A DNA stretch of 64,000 nucleotides from Firmicutes bacterium ADurb.Bin146 (lineage in GTDB: Bacteria; Bacillota; Clostridia; DUPQ01): positions 31,739 through 95,738 of the forward strand of contig MWDI01000021.1 in NCBI GenBank assembly GCA_002070475.1, read 5' to 3'. The number at the start of each line of letters is the position of its first letter. Within the stretch, counting starts at the first letter, position 1. Shown here piece by piece: positions 9,534 to 19,863 of the stretch. Both the position numbers and the translations under genes were made by a program. The notes below the pieces were generated by a model that ran no database searches, was not told where the DNA came from, and worked only from the letters and a program-made list of their open reading frames with translations.

Positions 9534-10154
9534 ATGAAAAGGGAATCACTGGAAATCTTTGAAGAAATGCTAAAATCACATCCATCACTGTTAAGGTGCA
9601 AGTCGGATATAATGAGAGCATACGAAATAATGGAAGAGACATATAAATACGGTAAAATTCTTCTTATCTGTGGAAATGGTGGTTCTTCATCTGATGCTGA
9701 GCATATAGTAGGGGAGCTTATGAAGAGTTTTAAGAAGAAAAGACGGGTGGAATCCAATCCGATGTTAGATGAAACAATAAGTGCAAATTTATCAGAAGGG
9801 TTGCCTGCAATATGCCTTTCCAGTCACACCTCTTTAATAACTGCAATTGGAAATGATTCATCATATGAGATGATATATGCTCAGCAGGCTTATGCATACA
9901 GAAAACTTGCGGGAGCTATATTGTGTCTTAGCACGTCTGGTAATGCAAGAAATGTAAATAATGCCGCTATTACAGCAAGAGCATGTAGGATACCAGTCAT
10001 AGGCATGACAGGAGAGCTTGGTGGGTATCTTAACTCTTTAGCGGATGTCTGCATAAAAGTGCCTGAATCTGAAACATACAAGGTTCAAGAGCTTCATCTT
10101 CCAGTATATCACTGTTTATGCGCTATGCTCGAATGTGAATTTTTTGAAAATTAA
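9534..10154 (+). CDS. SIS domain phosphosugar isomerase (GmhA-like)
   Basis: A 206-residue protein with a single SIS domain. GNGGSSSDAEHIVGEL is the phosphosugar-binding signature, and LSTSGNARNV is the second phosphate loop. Length and motifs match sedoheptulose-7-phosphate isomerase GmhA and related DiaA-like proteins. No heptose biosynthesis genes are nearby, so a catabolic aldose/ketose-phosphate isomerase role is equally possible. It follows the ROK kinase gene by 17 bases, so kinase product and isomerase substrate may match. Confidence 0.82.
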   Translation: MKRESLEIFEEMLKSHPSLLRCKSDIMRAYEIMEETYKYGKILLICGNGGSSSDAEHIVGELMKSFKKKRRVESNPMLDETISANLSEGLPAICLSSHTSLITAIGNDSSYEMIYAQQAYAYRKLAGAILCLSTSGNARNVNNAAITARACRIPVIGMTGELGGYLNSLADVCIKVPESETYKVQELHLPVYHCLCAMLECEFFEN

Positions 10155-10207
10155 GTTATAATAGACAAGATAGATAGCGGGTTTGTATAAACCGTTTATG
10201 AAAGGAT

Positions 10208-10870
10208 ATGATTTTTATGAGAAAAGAACAGGTAATTGAAAATGTAATGAAAAGCGGGCTCATAGTTGTGGTTAGAGCACAAAGTGCAGAAGAGGCATAC
10301 AGGATAACTGATGCATGTCTAGAAGGCGGAGTCAAGCTGATTGAGATAACATTCACTGTAAAAGGAGCTCATCATGTAATAGAAGAGCTGTCAAAGAAAT
10401 ATGACGAAAGAGACCTTATACTTGGAGCGGGAACAGTAATGGATGAGCAAACTGCAAGAACAGCCATACTTTCCGGAGCGCAGTATATAATTGCACCTCA
10501 TCTTGATCTGCCAACTGTGACAATGTGCCACCGTTACAGAGTCGTCGCTATGCCTGGATGCATGACACCAAGAGAGATTGCAATGGCTACAGAAGCTGGA
10601 GTGGATATAGTAAAAATATTTCCTGGAGAAGTCTTAGGAACTCAATTCATTAAAGCAGTAAAAGGGCCAATGCCTTATCTAAACCTAGTTGTTAACGGTG
10701 GAGTAGATGAGAATAATGCTAAAGATTGGATAAAAGCAGGAGCTTGCGGAGTTGGAGTAGGCGGTAATATAACCAAATATGCAAAGATAGGTGAGTATAA
10801 AAAAATAACAGCAACGGCTAAACAGATATTAGACAGCATAAGAGAAGCCAAGGAGGAATTGAATGGGTAA
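10208..10870 (+). CDS. eda: KDPG / 4-hydroxy-2-oxoglutarate aldolase
   Basis: A class I aldolase of the KDPG family, about 217-220 residues. The Schiff-base lysine lies in DIVKIFPGE and the catalytic glutamate in [11 protein letters not shown]. It cleaves 2-keto-3-deoxy-6-phosphogluconate to pyruvate and glyceraldehyde-3-phosphate. Two in-frame ATGs exist; the second (10217) is better spaced from AAAGGA at 10201-10206. The gap before it contains a small hairpin (GGTTT-GTAT-AAACC, 10182-10195). The KDG kinase gene overlaps its end by eight bases, so both steps of KDG use are coupled. Confidence 0.92.
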   Translation: MIFMRKEQVIENVMKSGLIVVVRAQSAEEAYRITDACLEGGVKLIEITFTVKGAHHVIEELSKKYDERDLILGAGTVMDEQTARTAILSGAQYIIAPHLDLPTVTMCHRYRVVAMPGCMTPREIAMATEAGVDIVKIFPGEVLGTQFIKAVKGPMPYLNLVVNGGVDENNAKDWIKAGACGVGVGGNITKYAKIGEYKKITATAKQILDSIREAKEELNG

Positions 10871-11891
10871 GGTAGTCACTTTTGGAGAAATAATGCTGAG
10901 GTTGAAATCTCCATATGGAGAAAGATTGATGCAATCAGATAAGTTAGAAGCGACTTTTGGCGGAGGTGAAGCTAATGTAGCTGTTTCATGTGCAAACTTC
11001 GGCATGGACTCTTCATATGTTACAGTACTGCCAGATAATGACATAGCAAAAGCATGCGTAAGGCAACTAAGGGGATTCGGAGTCAGTGTAGACGATATAT
11101 ATTTCAGAAATGGTCGAATGGGCATATATTTTCTTGAACCTGGAGCAGTGCAGAGACCATCAAAAGTAATTTATGACAGAGAATACTCTGCTATATCCTT
11201 AACAAAACCTGGAGATATCGACTGGAAAAGAGTATTTGATAAAGCTTCATGGTTTCACATAACTGGTATTACTCCTGCACTCACACAAAATAGCGCTCTT
11301 GTAACTTTGGAAGCTGTTACTGCTGCAAAGCAGGCTGGACTTACAGTATCCATAGATCTCAACTATAGAGGTAATTTGTGGAAATACGGCAAAAGAGCAG
11401 CAGAAATAATGCCGAGTATAGTAAAGTATGTTGATGTTTGTATAGCAAATGAAGAAGACGTGCAAAAAGCTTTGGATATACACAATGATGCTGATGTTAC
11501 AAAAGGCGAACTCGACGAAAGTAAGTATAAAGATTTGTCAGACAAAGTTTTAAAGACATATCCGAATATAAAATTAATAGCAATCACATTACGTGAGAGC
11601 AGGAATGCAGATATAAACGGATGGGGAGCTTGTATTAACGACAGAAAAGAATTTTATATAAGCCGTAAATATGAGATTACTGATATTGTAGACAGGGTAG
11701 GCGGAGGAGATTCATTTGCTGCTGGTATGATATATGGGCTTAATACATATAGCGAGAATAAAGATGCTTTAGAGTTTGCAGTAGCTGCAAGCTGCTTAAA
11801 ACATACCATATATGGCGATTTTTCCCGATTTACAGTACCTGAAGTCGAAAAACTCATGAAGGGAGACGGCTCGGGAAGGGTGCAAAGATGA
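10863..11891 (+). CDS. kdgK: PfkB family sugar kinase, likely 2-keto-3-deoxygluconate kinase
   Basis: A 342-residue ribokinase-fold enzyme. [15 protein letters not shown] near the N-terminus and [16 protein letters not shown] near residue 280 are the two PfkB signatures, with the catalytic Asp in GGGD. Direct coupling to the KDPG aldolase gene (eight-base overlap) supports phosphorylation of KDG derived from uronic acids. It overlaps the phosphohexomutase start by four bases (ATGA). Confidence 0.88.
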   Translation: MGKVVTFGEIMLRLKSPYGERLMQSDKLEATFGGGEANVAVSCANFGMDSSYVTVLPDNDIAKACVRQLRGFGVSVDDIYFRNGRMGIYFLEPGAVQRPSKVIYDREYSAISLTKPGDIDWKRVFDKASWFHITGITPALTQNSALVTLEAVTAAKQAGLTVSIDLNYRGNLWKYGKRAAEIMPSIVKYVDVCIANEEDVQKALDIHNDADVTKGELDESKYKDLSDKVLKTYPNIKLIAITLRESRNADINGWGACINDRKEFYISRKYEITDIVDRVGGGDSFAAGMIYGLNTYSENKDALEFAVAASCLKHTIYGDFSRFTVPEVEKLMKGDGSGRVQR

Positions 11892-13573
11892 CATATCTTG
11901 ATAAGTATAATGAATGGTTGGTGAAAGCAGATACAGACACTGCTAAGGAACTGGAAGCTCTTACAGGAAATGAAAAGGAAATAGAGGACAGATTCTATAA
12001 GACTCTGGATTTCGGAACTGCAGGCTTAAGAGGTGTAATGGGCGCAGGTACCAACCGGATGAACAAATATGTTATCGGACAAGCAACACAAGCACTTGCT
12101 CAGTATGTTATTGAACAAGGCATGGAAAAAAGAGGCGCAGTAATTGCATATGACTGCAGGATAAAATCAGATGAGTATGCAAAACAGTGTGCATCAGTTT
12201 TGGCTGCAAATGGTATAAAGGTATATATATATGAAAGCCTAAGACCTACTCCGCAGCTATCTTATTCAATAAGGAAACTAAATGCGGCAACAGGTATAAA
12301 TGTGACAGCAAGCCATAATCCTAAACAGTACAATGGATATAAAGTTTACTGGCAGGAAGGATCCCAGATACTTGATGATATAGCGGATAGTATCGCTAAA
12401 AACATTTCGAATATAGATCCTTTTAATGATGTTAAAACAATTGATTTTAATGAAGCTTTGAAAACTGGACATATAATAATGATTGGCAAGGAAATGGATG
12501 ATTTGTTCATTAAAGAAATATTATCCTTAACCTTAAATGACGATATAGATAAGGATATAAGTATTGTATATACACCACTGTATGGGACAGGCCTTGTTCC
12601 TGTAACCAGAATTTTAAAGGAAAGAGGTTTTCATAATATTACAATAGTGGAAGAACAGAAAAATCCTGATGGCACTTTCCCTACAACACCATATCCCAAT
12701 CCGGAAAATGTAAAAGTTTTCGATATACCTAAAGAGTATGGAAAAAGAACAGATGCGGACATGATAATAGCAACAGATCCGGATTGCGATAGGATAGCAA
12801 TGATGATAAAGGATGACAATCAGGAATATGTCTTTTGTACTGGTAATCAGACAGGAGCCCTGCTTGCTGAATATATGTTGTCCCAGCGTAAAGTTAAAAA
12901 CATGTACTCAAATAAAGATGCAGTTATACAGTCTATAGTAAGTGGGTCGATTGTTCCAAGAATAGCAAAACATTATGGTACTAATTTCTTCGAGACTTTA
13001 ACAGGATTCAAGTATATATGCGGTCTTGCAAATGAGTTTGAAAAGACTGATGAATATAGATATGTATTCGGATATGAGGAAAGCATAGGTTACTGTTTAG
13101 AAACATTTACCAGAGATAAAGACGGGGTAAGTGCTGCTATGATGATGTGTGAGATGGCTGGATATTATAAAAAGCAAGGAATAACCCTTTATAAGGCTCT
13201 AAATAATATATATGAAAAATATGGATATATGTCGGAAAATCAAATATCCATAGAATATCCAGGTATCAAAGGTGAAAAAGTTAAAAAAGCCGTAATGTCC
13301 AAATGGAGAAAGAAACCTCTTGTTAAAATAAGCAATATCAATTGTTCAGTATGTAAGGACTATATAAACGGGCTCGATGAGCTTCCTGCACAAGATGCCC
13401 TCAAGTATGAGTTTGAAGATGGCTCCTGGTATGCGCTGAGGCCTTCAGGTACGGAGCCTAAACTTAAGGTATATATAAACGCCATGGGTCATTCTGAAAA
13501 AGAAGCGGATGACTTAATGAAAACATTTACAAATGATATAAATGAATATCTTTTAAAATGTGAAAGCAAATAA
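11888..13573 (+). CDS. pgcA: Phosphoglucomutase/phosphomannomutase
   Basis: A 561-residue alpha-D-phosphohexomutase with all four signatures: active serine in [13 protein letters not shown], metal loop DPDCDRIAM, sugar loop GYEESIGY and phosphate loop [11 protein letters not shown]. It interconverts glucose-1-phosphate and glucose-6-phosphate. The length matches the Bacillus PgcA type. It is last in the operon and converges on malQ, with two bases between the stops. MalQ-derived glucans would feed this enzyme through glucose-1-phosphate. Confidence 0.92.
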   Translation: MTYLDKYNEWLVKADTDTAKELEALTGNEKEIEDRFYKTLDFGTAGLRGVMGAGTNRMNKYVIGQATQALAQYVIEQGMEKRGAVIAYDCRIKSDEYAKQCASVLAANGIKVYIYESLRPTPQLSYSIRKLNAATGINVTASHNPKQYNGYKVYWQEGSQILDDIADSIAKNISNIDPFNDVKTIDFNEALKTGHIIMIGKEMDDLFIKEILSLTLNDDIDKDISIVYTPLYGTGLVPVTRILKERGFHNITIVEEQKNPDGTFPTTPYPNPENVKVFDIPKEYGKRTDADMIIATDPDCDRIAMMIKDDNQEYVFCTGNQTGALLAEYMLSQRKVKNMYSNKDAVIQSIVSGSIVPRIAKHYGTNFFETLTGFKYICGLANEFEKTDEYRYVFGYEESIGYCLETFTRDKDGVSAAMMMCEMAGYYKKQGITLYKALNNIYEKYGYMSENQISIEYPGIKGEKVKKAVMSKWRKKPLVKISNINCSVCKDYINGLDELPAQDALKYEFEDGSWYALRPSGTEPKLKVYINAMGHSEKEADDLMKTFTNDINEYLLKCESK

Positions 13574-13575
13574 CT

Positions 13576-15039
13576 TTATCTAGCGCATAGATTTGTCATG
13601 TCTGATATCTTACATGTCAGACTATCAGTAAGCATATTTTTTGTAATCCTATAAGTCCAGTTTCCGAATGCTATAGAAGGGAAGTTTATACGGCTTTGTG
13701 AATCCTGACTTAACCAGTCCTGAATAGGTATAATAGCGGTATCTGCAACAGATTTCATAGTTTCCAAAATTAAGTCATGTACATTAATGCGTGATCTGTT
13801 TAAGTATTTCTTCGCAAATTCCTTGTTTTTAATATCTAACTTTCCGAACCATCCTTTTGTTGTGTCATTATCATGTGTAGCAGTATAAGCTACAAGATTC
13901 TTCTTGTAATGCATTGGCAGATTGTCATTAGAAGGTTCTCCAGAAAAACCAAATTGCAGTACTTTCATGCCCGGATAACCTGTTTTTTCCAGAAGTCTTC
14001 TTACATTATCTGTTAATACGCCAAGATCCTCTGCTATTATACCCATGCTATTCCTTGATTGGTTAATAGCATCTATCAATTTCATACCGGGTCCCTGAAA
14101 ATATGTTCCTAAAGCTGCTGTAGAAGCATCAGAAGGAATGGAAAAATATCTTTCCACCCCAATAAAATGATCAATACGCACATAATTATACAAACTTGAT
14201 GCCATACCTATTCTCTGTTTCCACCAGTAAAAATTATCCTTCTCCATAGCTTCCCAATCATAAAGAGGATTACCCCAAAGCTGTCCTGTTGCAGAGAATG
14301 CATCAGGAGGGACTCCTGCGACTGATGTGAGATTCCTGTTTTCATCGGTCTGAAAAAGATAATGTCTAGACCACACATCAGAACTGTCTGATGAAACATA
14401 TATCGGTATATCTCCTATTATTAATATGCCTTTTCCATTTGCATATTTTTTCAGTTCACTCCATTGAGTAAAGAACTCATACTGAAGGAACTTATGAAAC
14501 ATAATTCTTCTTGACAAGAGTGCTCCATATTCAACCAGTGCTTTATCATATATTAGCCTTATATCATCTGGCCATAACTGCCATTTATCTCCATTGAAGT
14601 GCTCTTTCAAAGCCATGAATATAGCATAATCATTTATCCAATATACATTTTCTTGGCAATAGGCCTTGAACTTTATATTATTTACATCAAACCTGTTAAA
14701 TGCTTTTTCTAAAATAGCATTCCTCTTTTGATACATTAAACCATAATCAACTTTATCCTCTTTTTCAAACCATATCTCATCTTGATATTCTTCTTTATAC
14801 AACAGGCCTTTGTCTTCCAATATATCCAAATCTATAAGGTAGCTATTGCATGCGAAGCTGCAGAAGGACTGATATGGTGAATCCCCGTAACCAGTAGGAC
14901 CTAAAGGAAGAATCTGCCAATACCTCTGTTTAGCAGAAACTAAAAAATCTACAAACTCATATGCTGCTTTTCCAATGGTTCCGATACCATATGGTGAAGG
15001 AAGGCTGAAAATTGGTAGTAGTATTCCAGATGCTCTCAT
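13576..15039 (-). CDS. malQ: 4-alpha-glucanotransferase (amylomaltase)
   Basis: A 487-residue GH77 enzyme. The nucleophile Asp lies in RIDHFIGVERYF, the acid/base Glu in GIIAEDLGVL and the third acid in ATHDNDTTKG. It disproportionates maltodextrins in the cytoplasm. It is close to the usual bacterial length. An AAGGAG site precedes the ATG. It lies only 19 bases after the methyltransferase gene of the helicase cassette, so it may be read through from that cassette, although the functions are unrelated. Confidence 0.95.
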   Translation of the reverse strand: MRASGILLPIFSLPSPYGIGTIGKAAYEFVDFLVSAKQRYWQILPLGPTGYGDSPYQSFCSFACNSYLIDLDILEDKGLLYKEEYQDEIWFEKEDKVDYGLMYQKRNAILEKAFNRFDVNNIKFKAYCQENVYWINDYAIFMALKEHFNGDKWQLWPDDIRLIYDKALVEYGALLSRRIMFHKFLQYEFFTQWSELKKYANGKGILIIGDIPIYVSSDSSDVWSRHYLFQTDENRNLTSVAGVPPDAFSATGQLWGNPLYDWEAMEKDNFYWWKQRIGMASSLYNYVRIDHFIGVERYFSIPSDASTAALGTYFQGPGMKLIDAINQSRNSMGIIAEDLGVLTDNVRRLLEKTGYPGMKVLQFGFSGEPSNDNLPMHYKKNLVAYTATHDNDTTKGWFGKLDIKNKEFAKKYLNRSRINVHDLILETMKSVADTAIIPIQDWLSQDSQSRINFPSIAFGNWTYRITKNMLTDSLTCKISDMTNLCAR

Positions 15040-15058
15040 GTCAAACTCCTTAAACAGA

Positions 15059-15631
15059 TTATTTACATAGAATAATGTTTAACCATTTGGTTTCCCTATT
15101 AAATAAATCATCGGTTATCACATATTCAATCATATCAAATCCCGTGTTAATAATAAACTCTTTTATAGTTTTTTCAGTAAGAAAAATATAGTATTTACCA
15201 TCAATTTCACCTGTAAAGTCACCGTACTTAAAAGAGCAATACATGTATCCGTTTTGTTTCAAAGCTTTATAACATTTTTTAAAAACCGTATTTAATTCCT
15301 GCTTTTTTATATGTAGCAAAGAAGCACATGCCCAAATAGCATCAAAATCATTTTTATACATCATATCTTGAACACTTTGAAAATAAACATTTAAAAGTCC
15401 AATGCTTTTTGCATGTTCGATAAATTCATTTACTACATCAATAGAAGTTACGGAATAGTTTTTACTGAAATATATTGAATCTCTTCCTGATCCAAATCCA
15501 ATATCAAGTATTGAATCTCCAGGTTTAAGATACTTTAAAAAGAGCTTATAATGACTTGTCATATCAATATTCTGTGTTTTTCTTATATACTCAGAAGCAT
15601 TTTCTTTATAATACTGAACCGTATCCATCAT
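15059..15631 (-). CDS. Class I SAM-dependent methyltransferase (TehB/UbiE-like)
   Basis: A 190-residue Rossmann methyltransferase. Motif I is ILDIGFGSGRDS near residue 42 and the acidic residue after strand two is in TSIDVVNEF. The C-terminus ends in WLNIILCK. It lacks the NPPY or DPPY motif of base-amino DNA methyltransferases, so it probably does not modify DNA bases. A small molecule or a protein is likelier. It starts with ATGATG after AGGAGG and overlaps the helicase stop by four bases, so it is the third gene of the cassette. Confidence 0.8.
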   Translation of the reverse strand: MMDTVQYYKENASEYIRKTQNIDMTSHYKLFLKYLKPGDSILDIGFGSGRDSIYFSKNYSVTSIDVVNEFIEHAKSIGLLNVYFQSVQDMMYKNDFDAIWACASLLHIKKQELNTVFKKCYKALKQNGYMYCSFKYGDFTGEIDGKYYIFLTEKTIKEFIINTGFDMIEYVITDDLFNRETKWLNIILCK

Positions 15632-18120
15632 AATCCTCCTAATTTCTCATAATAGGTTTCAAGGAATTGCTTCAGTTTAATTATAATATCATTTTTTATG
15701 TCGTCTGTCAGTTTTTCCCAAAGGAGAGGATTAAATGCTATTAGATTAAGATCTTTACTATAATATATAAACCGCTTACGCTCAAATTTCTCGAAAGGGT
15801 TTTCAAGCATATTTCTTTTTATTCTTTTATAGTCGTTAAGGTAGTCTTTTGTATAAGGACAGGTTTTCCTGTCAACAGGAATATCCCTTTCTATTCTGTT
15901 CAGATAGAAACTTCTATATTTATCAACTAAATTATCAATTTTTATCTCACCCTCTAAGTCAGCTAGGGCAAATGCATTTAAGAGGAATGTCAGTTTATAA
16001 GAAAAGGTCAATTGATTGTCATCAATAAACTTTATAAAGTCATCAAGAATTGTCAATTCATTATGAATACTTATATCCTTATCAATTCTAATCTTCTCAA
16101 TATCCTCAGGCGAAAAATATGGGACATTTCTTCTACCTACAGTAAGATACAGACTGGCATAATTTGAATTATCAGTTGCCCATCTAGCCAATGTTGCTGT
16201 TCCTACATATAATTCGCGAGCTGCCTGTTCAAGTGATAAGTAATCTGAATATTTATCTTCAAAAGTTAAAATATCAATTTCCCTTAAAGCGATTTCAGTT
16301 TCTACCAATCCAGGTATACATAGAGGATTGGTGGTTTTTGTAATAACATCCATGAAGCCTCCGTATATAGGTATTTTAAATAATGCATTTACACTCCAAG
16401 GAGTTAATTTTCCTGTATAACTGTCTACTACATCGATAACAAACAAGCATTCCTTCCCAGGTTTACTACGCAATCCTCTCCCTAGCTGTTGCATATATAA
16501 TACTTTTGATAGAGTAGGTCGCGCCATAACCACAACTTCTGTTTGAGGACTATCCCATCCTTCACTAATAATCTGACAGCTAACTAAAAACTGTATCTCT
16601 TTATTTCTGTATGAATTGAAATATTCATCGTTCCGACTATTTCCTCCGTAGACTCCTCTTGCGGATATCCCACAATCAATCAGTAATTTCTCTAGTTTCT
16701 TAACATGGTCTTTATTGACGCAAAAAATCAAACCTTGCTTATAGAATCCTGGTTGAGGTGAGAAATACTTTTTTACAGTCTGTGCAATTAATTGATTACG
16801 TGAATCGATGATTAAAGTTTTTTCGAGATCAGAGTAGTTATAGTCCTTACCGTTATATCTTACATTCGATAAATCAATATTAGATATTAATCTGAACATT
16901 CGGATATTTGAGACTATCTTTTTTTCTATAGCTTCCCTCAAGGATAAGCCGGTTTCGTATTCACCGAATATTTCCTCAAGTTTCTTATTATCCAGCCTTT
17001 CAGGTGTTGCAGTCAAGCCGACAAGGAAATTAGGATTAAAATACTGGATTGTCTTTTTACAGTTAGCAGCCTGTGCATGATGAGCTTCATCAAATACTAT
17101 GTAGTCATAATTCTCTTTGCTAACAGAATTTCTCAAAAGAAATGCTGCATTATATGTTAGGACATCAATCTCCATGTTTCTTAAAGGTTTTATTCTTTCA
17201 AGCCAATCTTCCTTAATCTTAATTGAAGGTACCAAAATCAAGACATTTCTCACTTTATTGTTTATACTTAAATGCTCTAAATCACTAATAATAATTTGTG
17301 ATTTTCCGCTAGCTGTTGGCAGAACTACAAGAGCGGATTTAATATTATCTCTTCTTAAGGTATCGAAATTTTTAAGAATATTTTTTTGGAAGTCATATAA
17401 AGCATATTTACGATTGTTCTTAATAAAAGAGCCTGGTATAAAATCATATTTTTCACCAAGATAATTTTTTAATCTATCAGCTAGTTGGTCTTTGAACACA
17501 ATATTATTTGTGGAAAATCTGAATACTTTAAAGTCCATGGAGCTTAATATATTCTGTCTGTATAGCTGCTTTCTATATTTCAAATTACCAAGTATACATG
17601 GATGATGATATGTTACTCCATTTTCTTCAATGGCATAACTGCCTGTCTTGGTTTCCAGTACATAATCGACAAATATATTCTTTTTATCTGCAACTGAAAT
17701 TGAGTACTCTTTAGCAAGATAGGAGATAGCATCATTTCCATAGACTGAAGTAAATATTTCCTCAAATTTTGCTTCCAAAGGAGTATTATCAATGTGTTGT
17801 TTATCGAAATTTCCACCCGAATCCGATATTTCTATTGAACTGAGATCAATATTTAGCCAAAAGGTAATATCTTCTAACAGTGTTTTAATGCTATCAGTAT
17901 GATTAAACCGATAGAGTCTATTATACTTACGCATCAAGTCATTCTGCACATCGCAATATTTTGAATAATCAAAAATATTATCCGTACCATCTATGTTACA
18001 TATATCATCGTCAATAATGATACAGATATCGTTATATTCGAATACTAGGGAAATATGATTGTAATCATAGGAATGTTTTTTTATGAACTTGAAACCTTTG
18101 GATAACAAGGTGTTTATCAT
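15628..18120 (-). CDS. SF2 DEAD/DEAH helicase with N-terminal PD-(D/E)XK-like nuclease domain
   Basis: An 830-residue protein. Residues about 105-230 resemble a Vsr/DUF559-type nuclease: FVDYVLET with Asp152, then AIEENG with Glu165-Glu166-Asn167, then HHP and a late RQNILSSMDFKVFRFS strand. The SF2 core follows: Walker A PTASGKS with Lys273, DEAH at 344-347, and motif VI QQLGRGLRSKPG. A short helix-turn-helix-like stretch (SLEQAARELYVGTATLARW) lies near 630. The C-terminal about 180 residues are unknown. It starts one base after the MazG-like gene stop and overlaps the methyltransferase start. The gene looks more AT-rich than the sugar genes around it, which hints at transfer. Confidence 0.85.
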   Translation of the reverse strand: MINTLLSKGFKFIKKHSYDYNHISLVFEYNDICIIIDDDICNIDGTDNIFDYSKYCDVQNDLMRKYNRLYRFNHTDSIKTLLEDITFWLNIDLSSIEISDSGGNFDKQHIDNTPLEAKFEEIFTSVYGNDAISYLAKEYSISVADKKNIFVDYVLETKTGSYAIEENGVTYHHPCILGNLKYRKQLYRQNILSSMDFKVFRFSTNNIVFKDQLADRLKNYLGEKYDFIPGSFIKNNRKYALYDFQKNILKNFDTLRRDNIKSALVVLPTASGKSQIIISDLEHLSINNKVRNVLILVPSIKIKEDWLERIKPLRNMEIDVLTYNAAFLLRNSVSKENYDYIVFDEAHHAQAANCKKTIQYFNPNFLVGLTATPERLDNKKLEEIFGEYETGLSLREAIEKKIVSNIRMFRLISNIDLSNVRYNGKDYNYSDLEKTLIIDSRNQLIAQTVKKYFSPQPGFYKQGLIFCVNKDHVKKLEKLLIDCGISARGVYGGNSRNDEYFNSYRNKEIQFLVSCQIISEGWDSPQTEVVVMARPTLSKVLYMQQLGRGLRSKPGKECLFVIDVVDSYTGKLTPWSVNALFKIPIYGGFMDVITKTTNPLCIPGLVETEIALREIDILTFEDKYSDYLSLEQAARELYVGTATLARWATDNSNYASLYLTVGRRNVPYFSPEDIEKIRIDKDISIHNELTILDDFIKFIDDNQLTFSYKLTFLLNAFALADLEGEIKIDNLVDKYRSFYLNRIERDIPVDRKTCPYTKDYLNDYKRIKRNMLENPFEKFERKRFIYYSKDLNLIAFNPLLWEKLTDDIKNDIIIKLKQFLETYYEKLGGL

Positions 18121-18121
18121 T

Positions 18122-18442
18122 TTACTTTCCGTCTTCTACCCACTCAAGTAGCAGCTTTTTTTCAAATGCTCCGTTCTTTTTCACTTTATTTTCTCTTATT
18201 TCGTCCACTTCACGAAAAGATAAGTTTTTGCATTTTAAAATAGAGTTGAAAACCTCTAATATATCTCCAAGTTCAGAAATTTCATCTGACTCATAAAATT
18301 CATTTGTTTCTTCTATTAGTTTCTTTTTTAGTTCTTCATAATATTCAGAATTATTTAAAACTCTAGTAGAACACTGACTGTTATTATTCTTTATAATTTC
18401 AGGAATATTGTCTCGGACAAGCTTATTGTATGTTATCTTCAC
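18122..18442 (-). CDS. MazG-like / phosphoribosyl-ATP pyrophosphohydrolase-like protein
   Basis: A 106-residue all-alpha NTP pyrophosphohydrolase. It opens with the family phrase KLVRDNIPEIIKNN. The acidic metal site is visible as KLIEETNEFYES and ISELGDILEVFNSIL (ExxE...ExxD). It should hydrolyse a nucleoside triphosphate to the monophosphate. It starts with GTG after AAAGGAG and is first in the cassette, with a likely -10 (TATACT) about 30 bases upstream. A palindrome at 18562-18586 may be the operator. Confidence 0.85.
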   Translation of the reverse strand: MKITYNKLVRDNIPEIIKNNNSQCSTRVLNNSEYYEELKKKLIEETNEFYESDEISELGDILEVFNSILKCKNLSFREVDEIRENKVKKNGAFEKKLLLEWVEDGK

Positions 18443-18561
18443 GATATGCTCCTTTAATAGAGATATAAATAGTATAGCATATATCCATTATCTGCCCGAA
18501 AAAAAGGTATAAAAAAATCAGTAAGTTATTCTAATAACATATTATTAACAACAGATTTTTG

Positions 18562-18586
18562 GTGAAATCACAAATTGTGACTTCAC
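18562..18586. promoter_or_regulatory. 25-bp imperfect palindrome, candidate operator
   Basis: Arms GTGAA-x-TCACAA and TTGTGA-x-TTCAC surround a single central base, giving 11 paired positions per arm. It lies about 120 bases upstream of the MazG-like/helicase operon. Such perfect dyads bind dimeric regulators. It could also form a hairpin, but no T-run follows. Confidence 0.5.
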
Positions 18587-18653
18587 TAAGTTTTATCAAT
18601 CATTTTCTAATACACAATACCTGTTACTTAGTTTTATAACTAGCTAAATAAAA

Positions 18654-18684
18654 AAATCAGTATTGTATCAAAATATACTGATTT
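18654..18684 (-). terminator. Rho-independent terminator of the murA-M42 operon
   Basis: The perfect 10-bp stem AAATCAGTAT / ATACTGATTT has an 11-base loop. Read on the minus strand it is followed by a T-run (complement of AAAAAA at 18651-18656 and further A's upstream). It lies 120 bases past the stop of the M42 peptidase gene. The flanking 18443-18805 stretch holds no gene; a second copy of AAAAAAATCAGTA occurs at about 18511. Confidence 0.6.
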
Positions 18685-18805
18685 GTCTGTGGTGTGATAT
18701 TGATTGTGCTGGTATTATCTAGACAGATGCCCCTTCGTGTATTTCATTGATCAATTCCCCTACTTTTATTTTCCTAAAACCACACATGAAGCTCAGGCAT
18801 CTTTC

Positions 18806-19861
18806 TTAATATTTAAGGTCTGCAGGCATTTTGCGAAGTACAGCTTTTCCAAGTTCGACTGCATTAATGAAATCTTCATATGCACAGTAACCGTAATGTG
18901 TATGGGCATATCTTACAGGGATACCAATTACTATTGTAGGTATTGCCCCTGCAACAAGATGGATCTTGCCTCCATCGGTTCCGCCTCCAGCTCTTACAGC
19001 ATCCTGGAACTGGATATTATGCTCTTTAGCAATATTTCTTACAAATGCCAGAAATCTTGGATTAGTAATCATGCTTCCATCTCTGTGACGTAACTGAGGT
19101 CCCTTCTTGAGGGCTGCCTGAGTCTCATACTGGTTTGTAAATGTGTCATCAGCAGGTGTGCCTTCATATACTATAGCTATATCAGGATTAACAGTCTTTA
19201 CAGTAACTTCAGCTCCTCTGAGTCCGACTTCCTCCTGTGTAGATATGGTACCTATAAGGTCTACATTAAGCTCTTCATTTGCTAAATCTTCCATTGTAGC
19301 TATTACAGCGGCTGCACCTATTCTGTCATCAAATGCTTTTGCGCACATTATTCTATTGTTGTTAATAGTGAAATCAACATCTGGAACAATAGGAGCTGCC
19401 ACATCAATACCGAAATCGTTAATAACTTCTTCTCTTGAGGTCGCGCCTACATCAATAAGCATGTTTTCTATTTTTGGAGGAGCATCCTTTTGTGCAGCAG
19501 TCAGGAAGTGAGGAGGAACAGAAGCGACAATGCCTTTAATATAGATTCCATCACGATTTCTTATCCTTACTTTTTGCGCTGCAACATTGGCATCCTGCCA
19601 TCCGCCGATTGGTATAAATTTCAACAAACCGTTGCCGGTTATGAACTGTACCATAAAGCCTACTTCATCAGAGTGCCCGTCTATCATAATAACTGGTCTG
19701 TTCTTTGTGTTTTGTTTCTTATTCATGAAGACATTGTTCATTGTGTCAACTGTAATGTCTTCAGATTTTGCATAACTCTTTATTACATCAACTACTTCAT
19801 CTTCAAAACCTGATATGCCATTGGCATTGGTCAGGTCTCTAATCATATCTATGTATTTCAT
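18806..19861 (-). CDS. M42 family metallopeptidase (glutamyl aminopeptidase/endoglucanase-like)
   Basis: A 351-residue cytoplasmic di-metal aminopeptidase. The metal and catalytic residues are visible in DGHSDEVGFM (His, Asp), AFDDRIGA (Asp), TQEEVGLRGA (Glu-Glu), VYEGTPADD (Glu/Asp) and the final RYAHTHYG (His). M42 enzymes trim N-terminal residues from peptides, and some were once annotated as endoglucanases. It begins two bases after the murA stop, so it is co-transcribed with murA. Confidence 0.93.
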   Translation of the reverse strand: MKYIDMIRDLTNANGISGFEDEVVDVIKSYAKSEDITVDTMNNVFMNKKQNTKNRPVIMIDGHSDEVGFMVQFITGNGLLKFIPIGGWQDANVAAQKVRIRNRDGIYIKGIVASVPPHFLTAAQKDAPPKIENMLIDVGATSREEVINDFGIDVAAPIVPDVDFTINNNRIMCAKAFDDRIGAAAVIATMEDLANEELNVDLIGTISTQEEVGLRGAEVTVKTVNPDIAIVYEGTPADDTFTNQYETQAALKKGPQLRHRDGSMITNPRFLAFVRNIAKEHNIQFQDAVRAGGGTDGGKIHLVAGAIPTIVIGIPVRYAHTHYGYCAYEDFINAVELGKAVLRKMPADLKY

Positions 19862-19863
19862 TT

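Noticed and set aside
15059..15631. DNA modification methyltransferase of a restriction system
   Set aside because: The N/DPPY catalytic motif and a target-recognition domain are absent; the size and motifs fit a small-molecule or protein methyltransferase.
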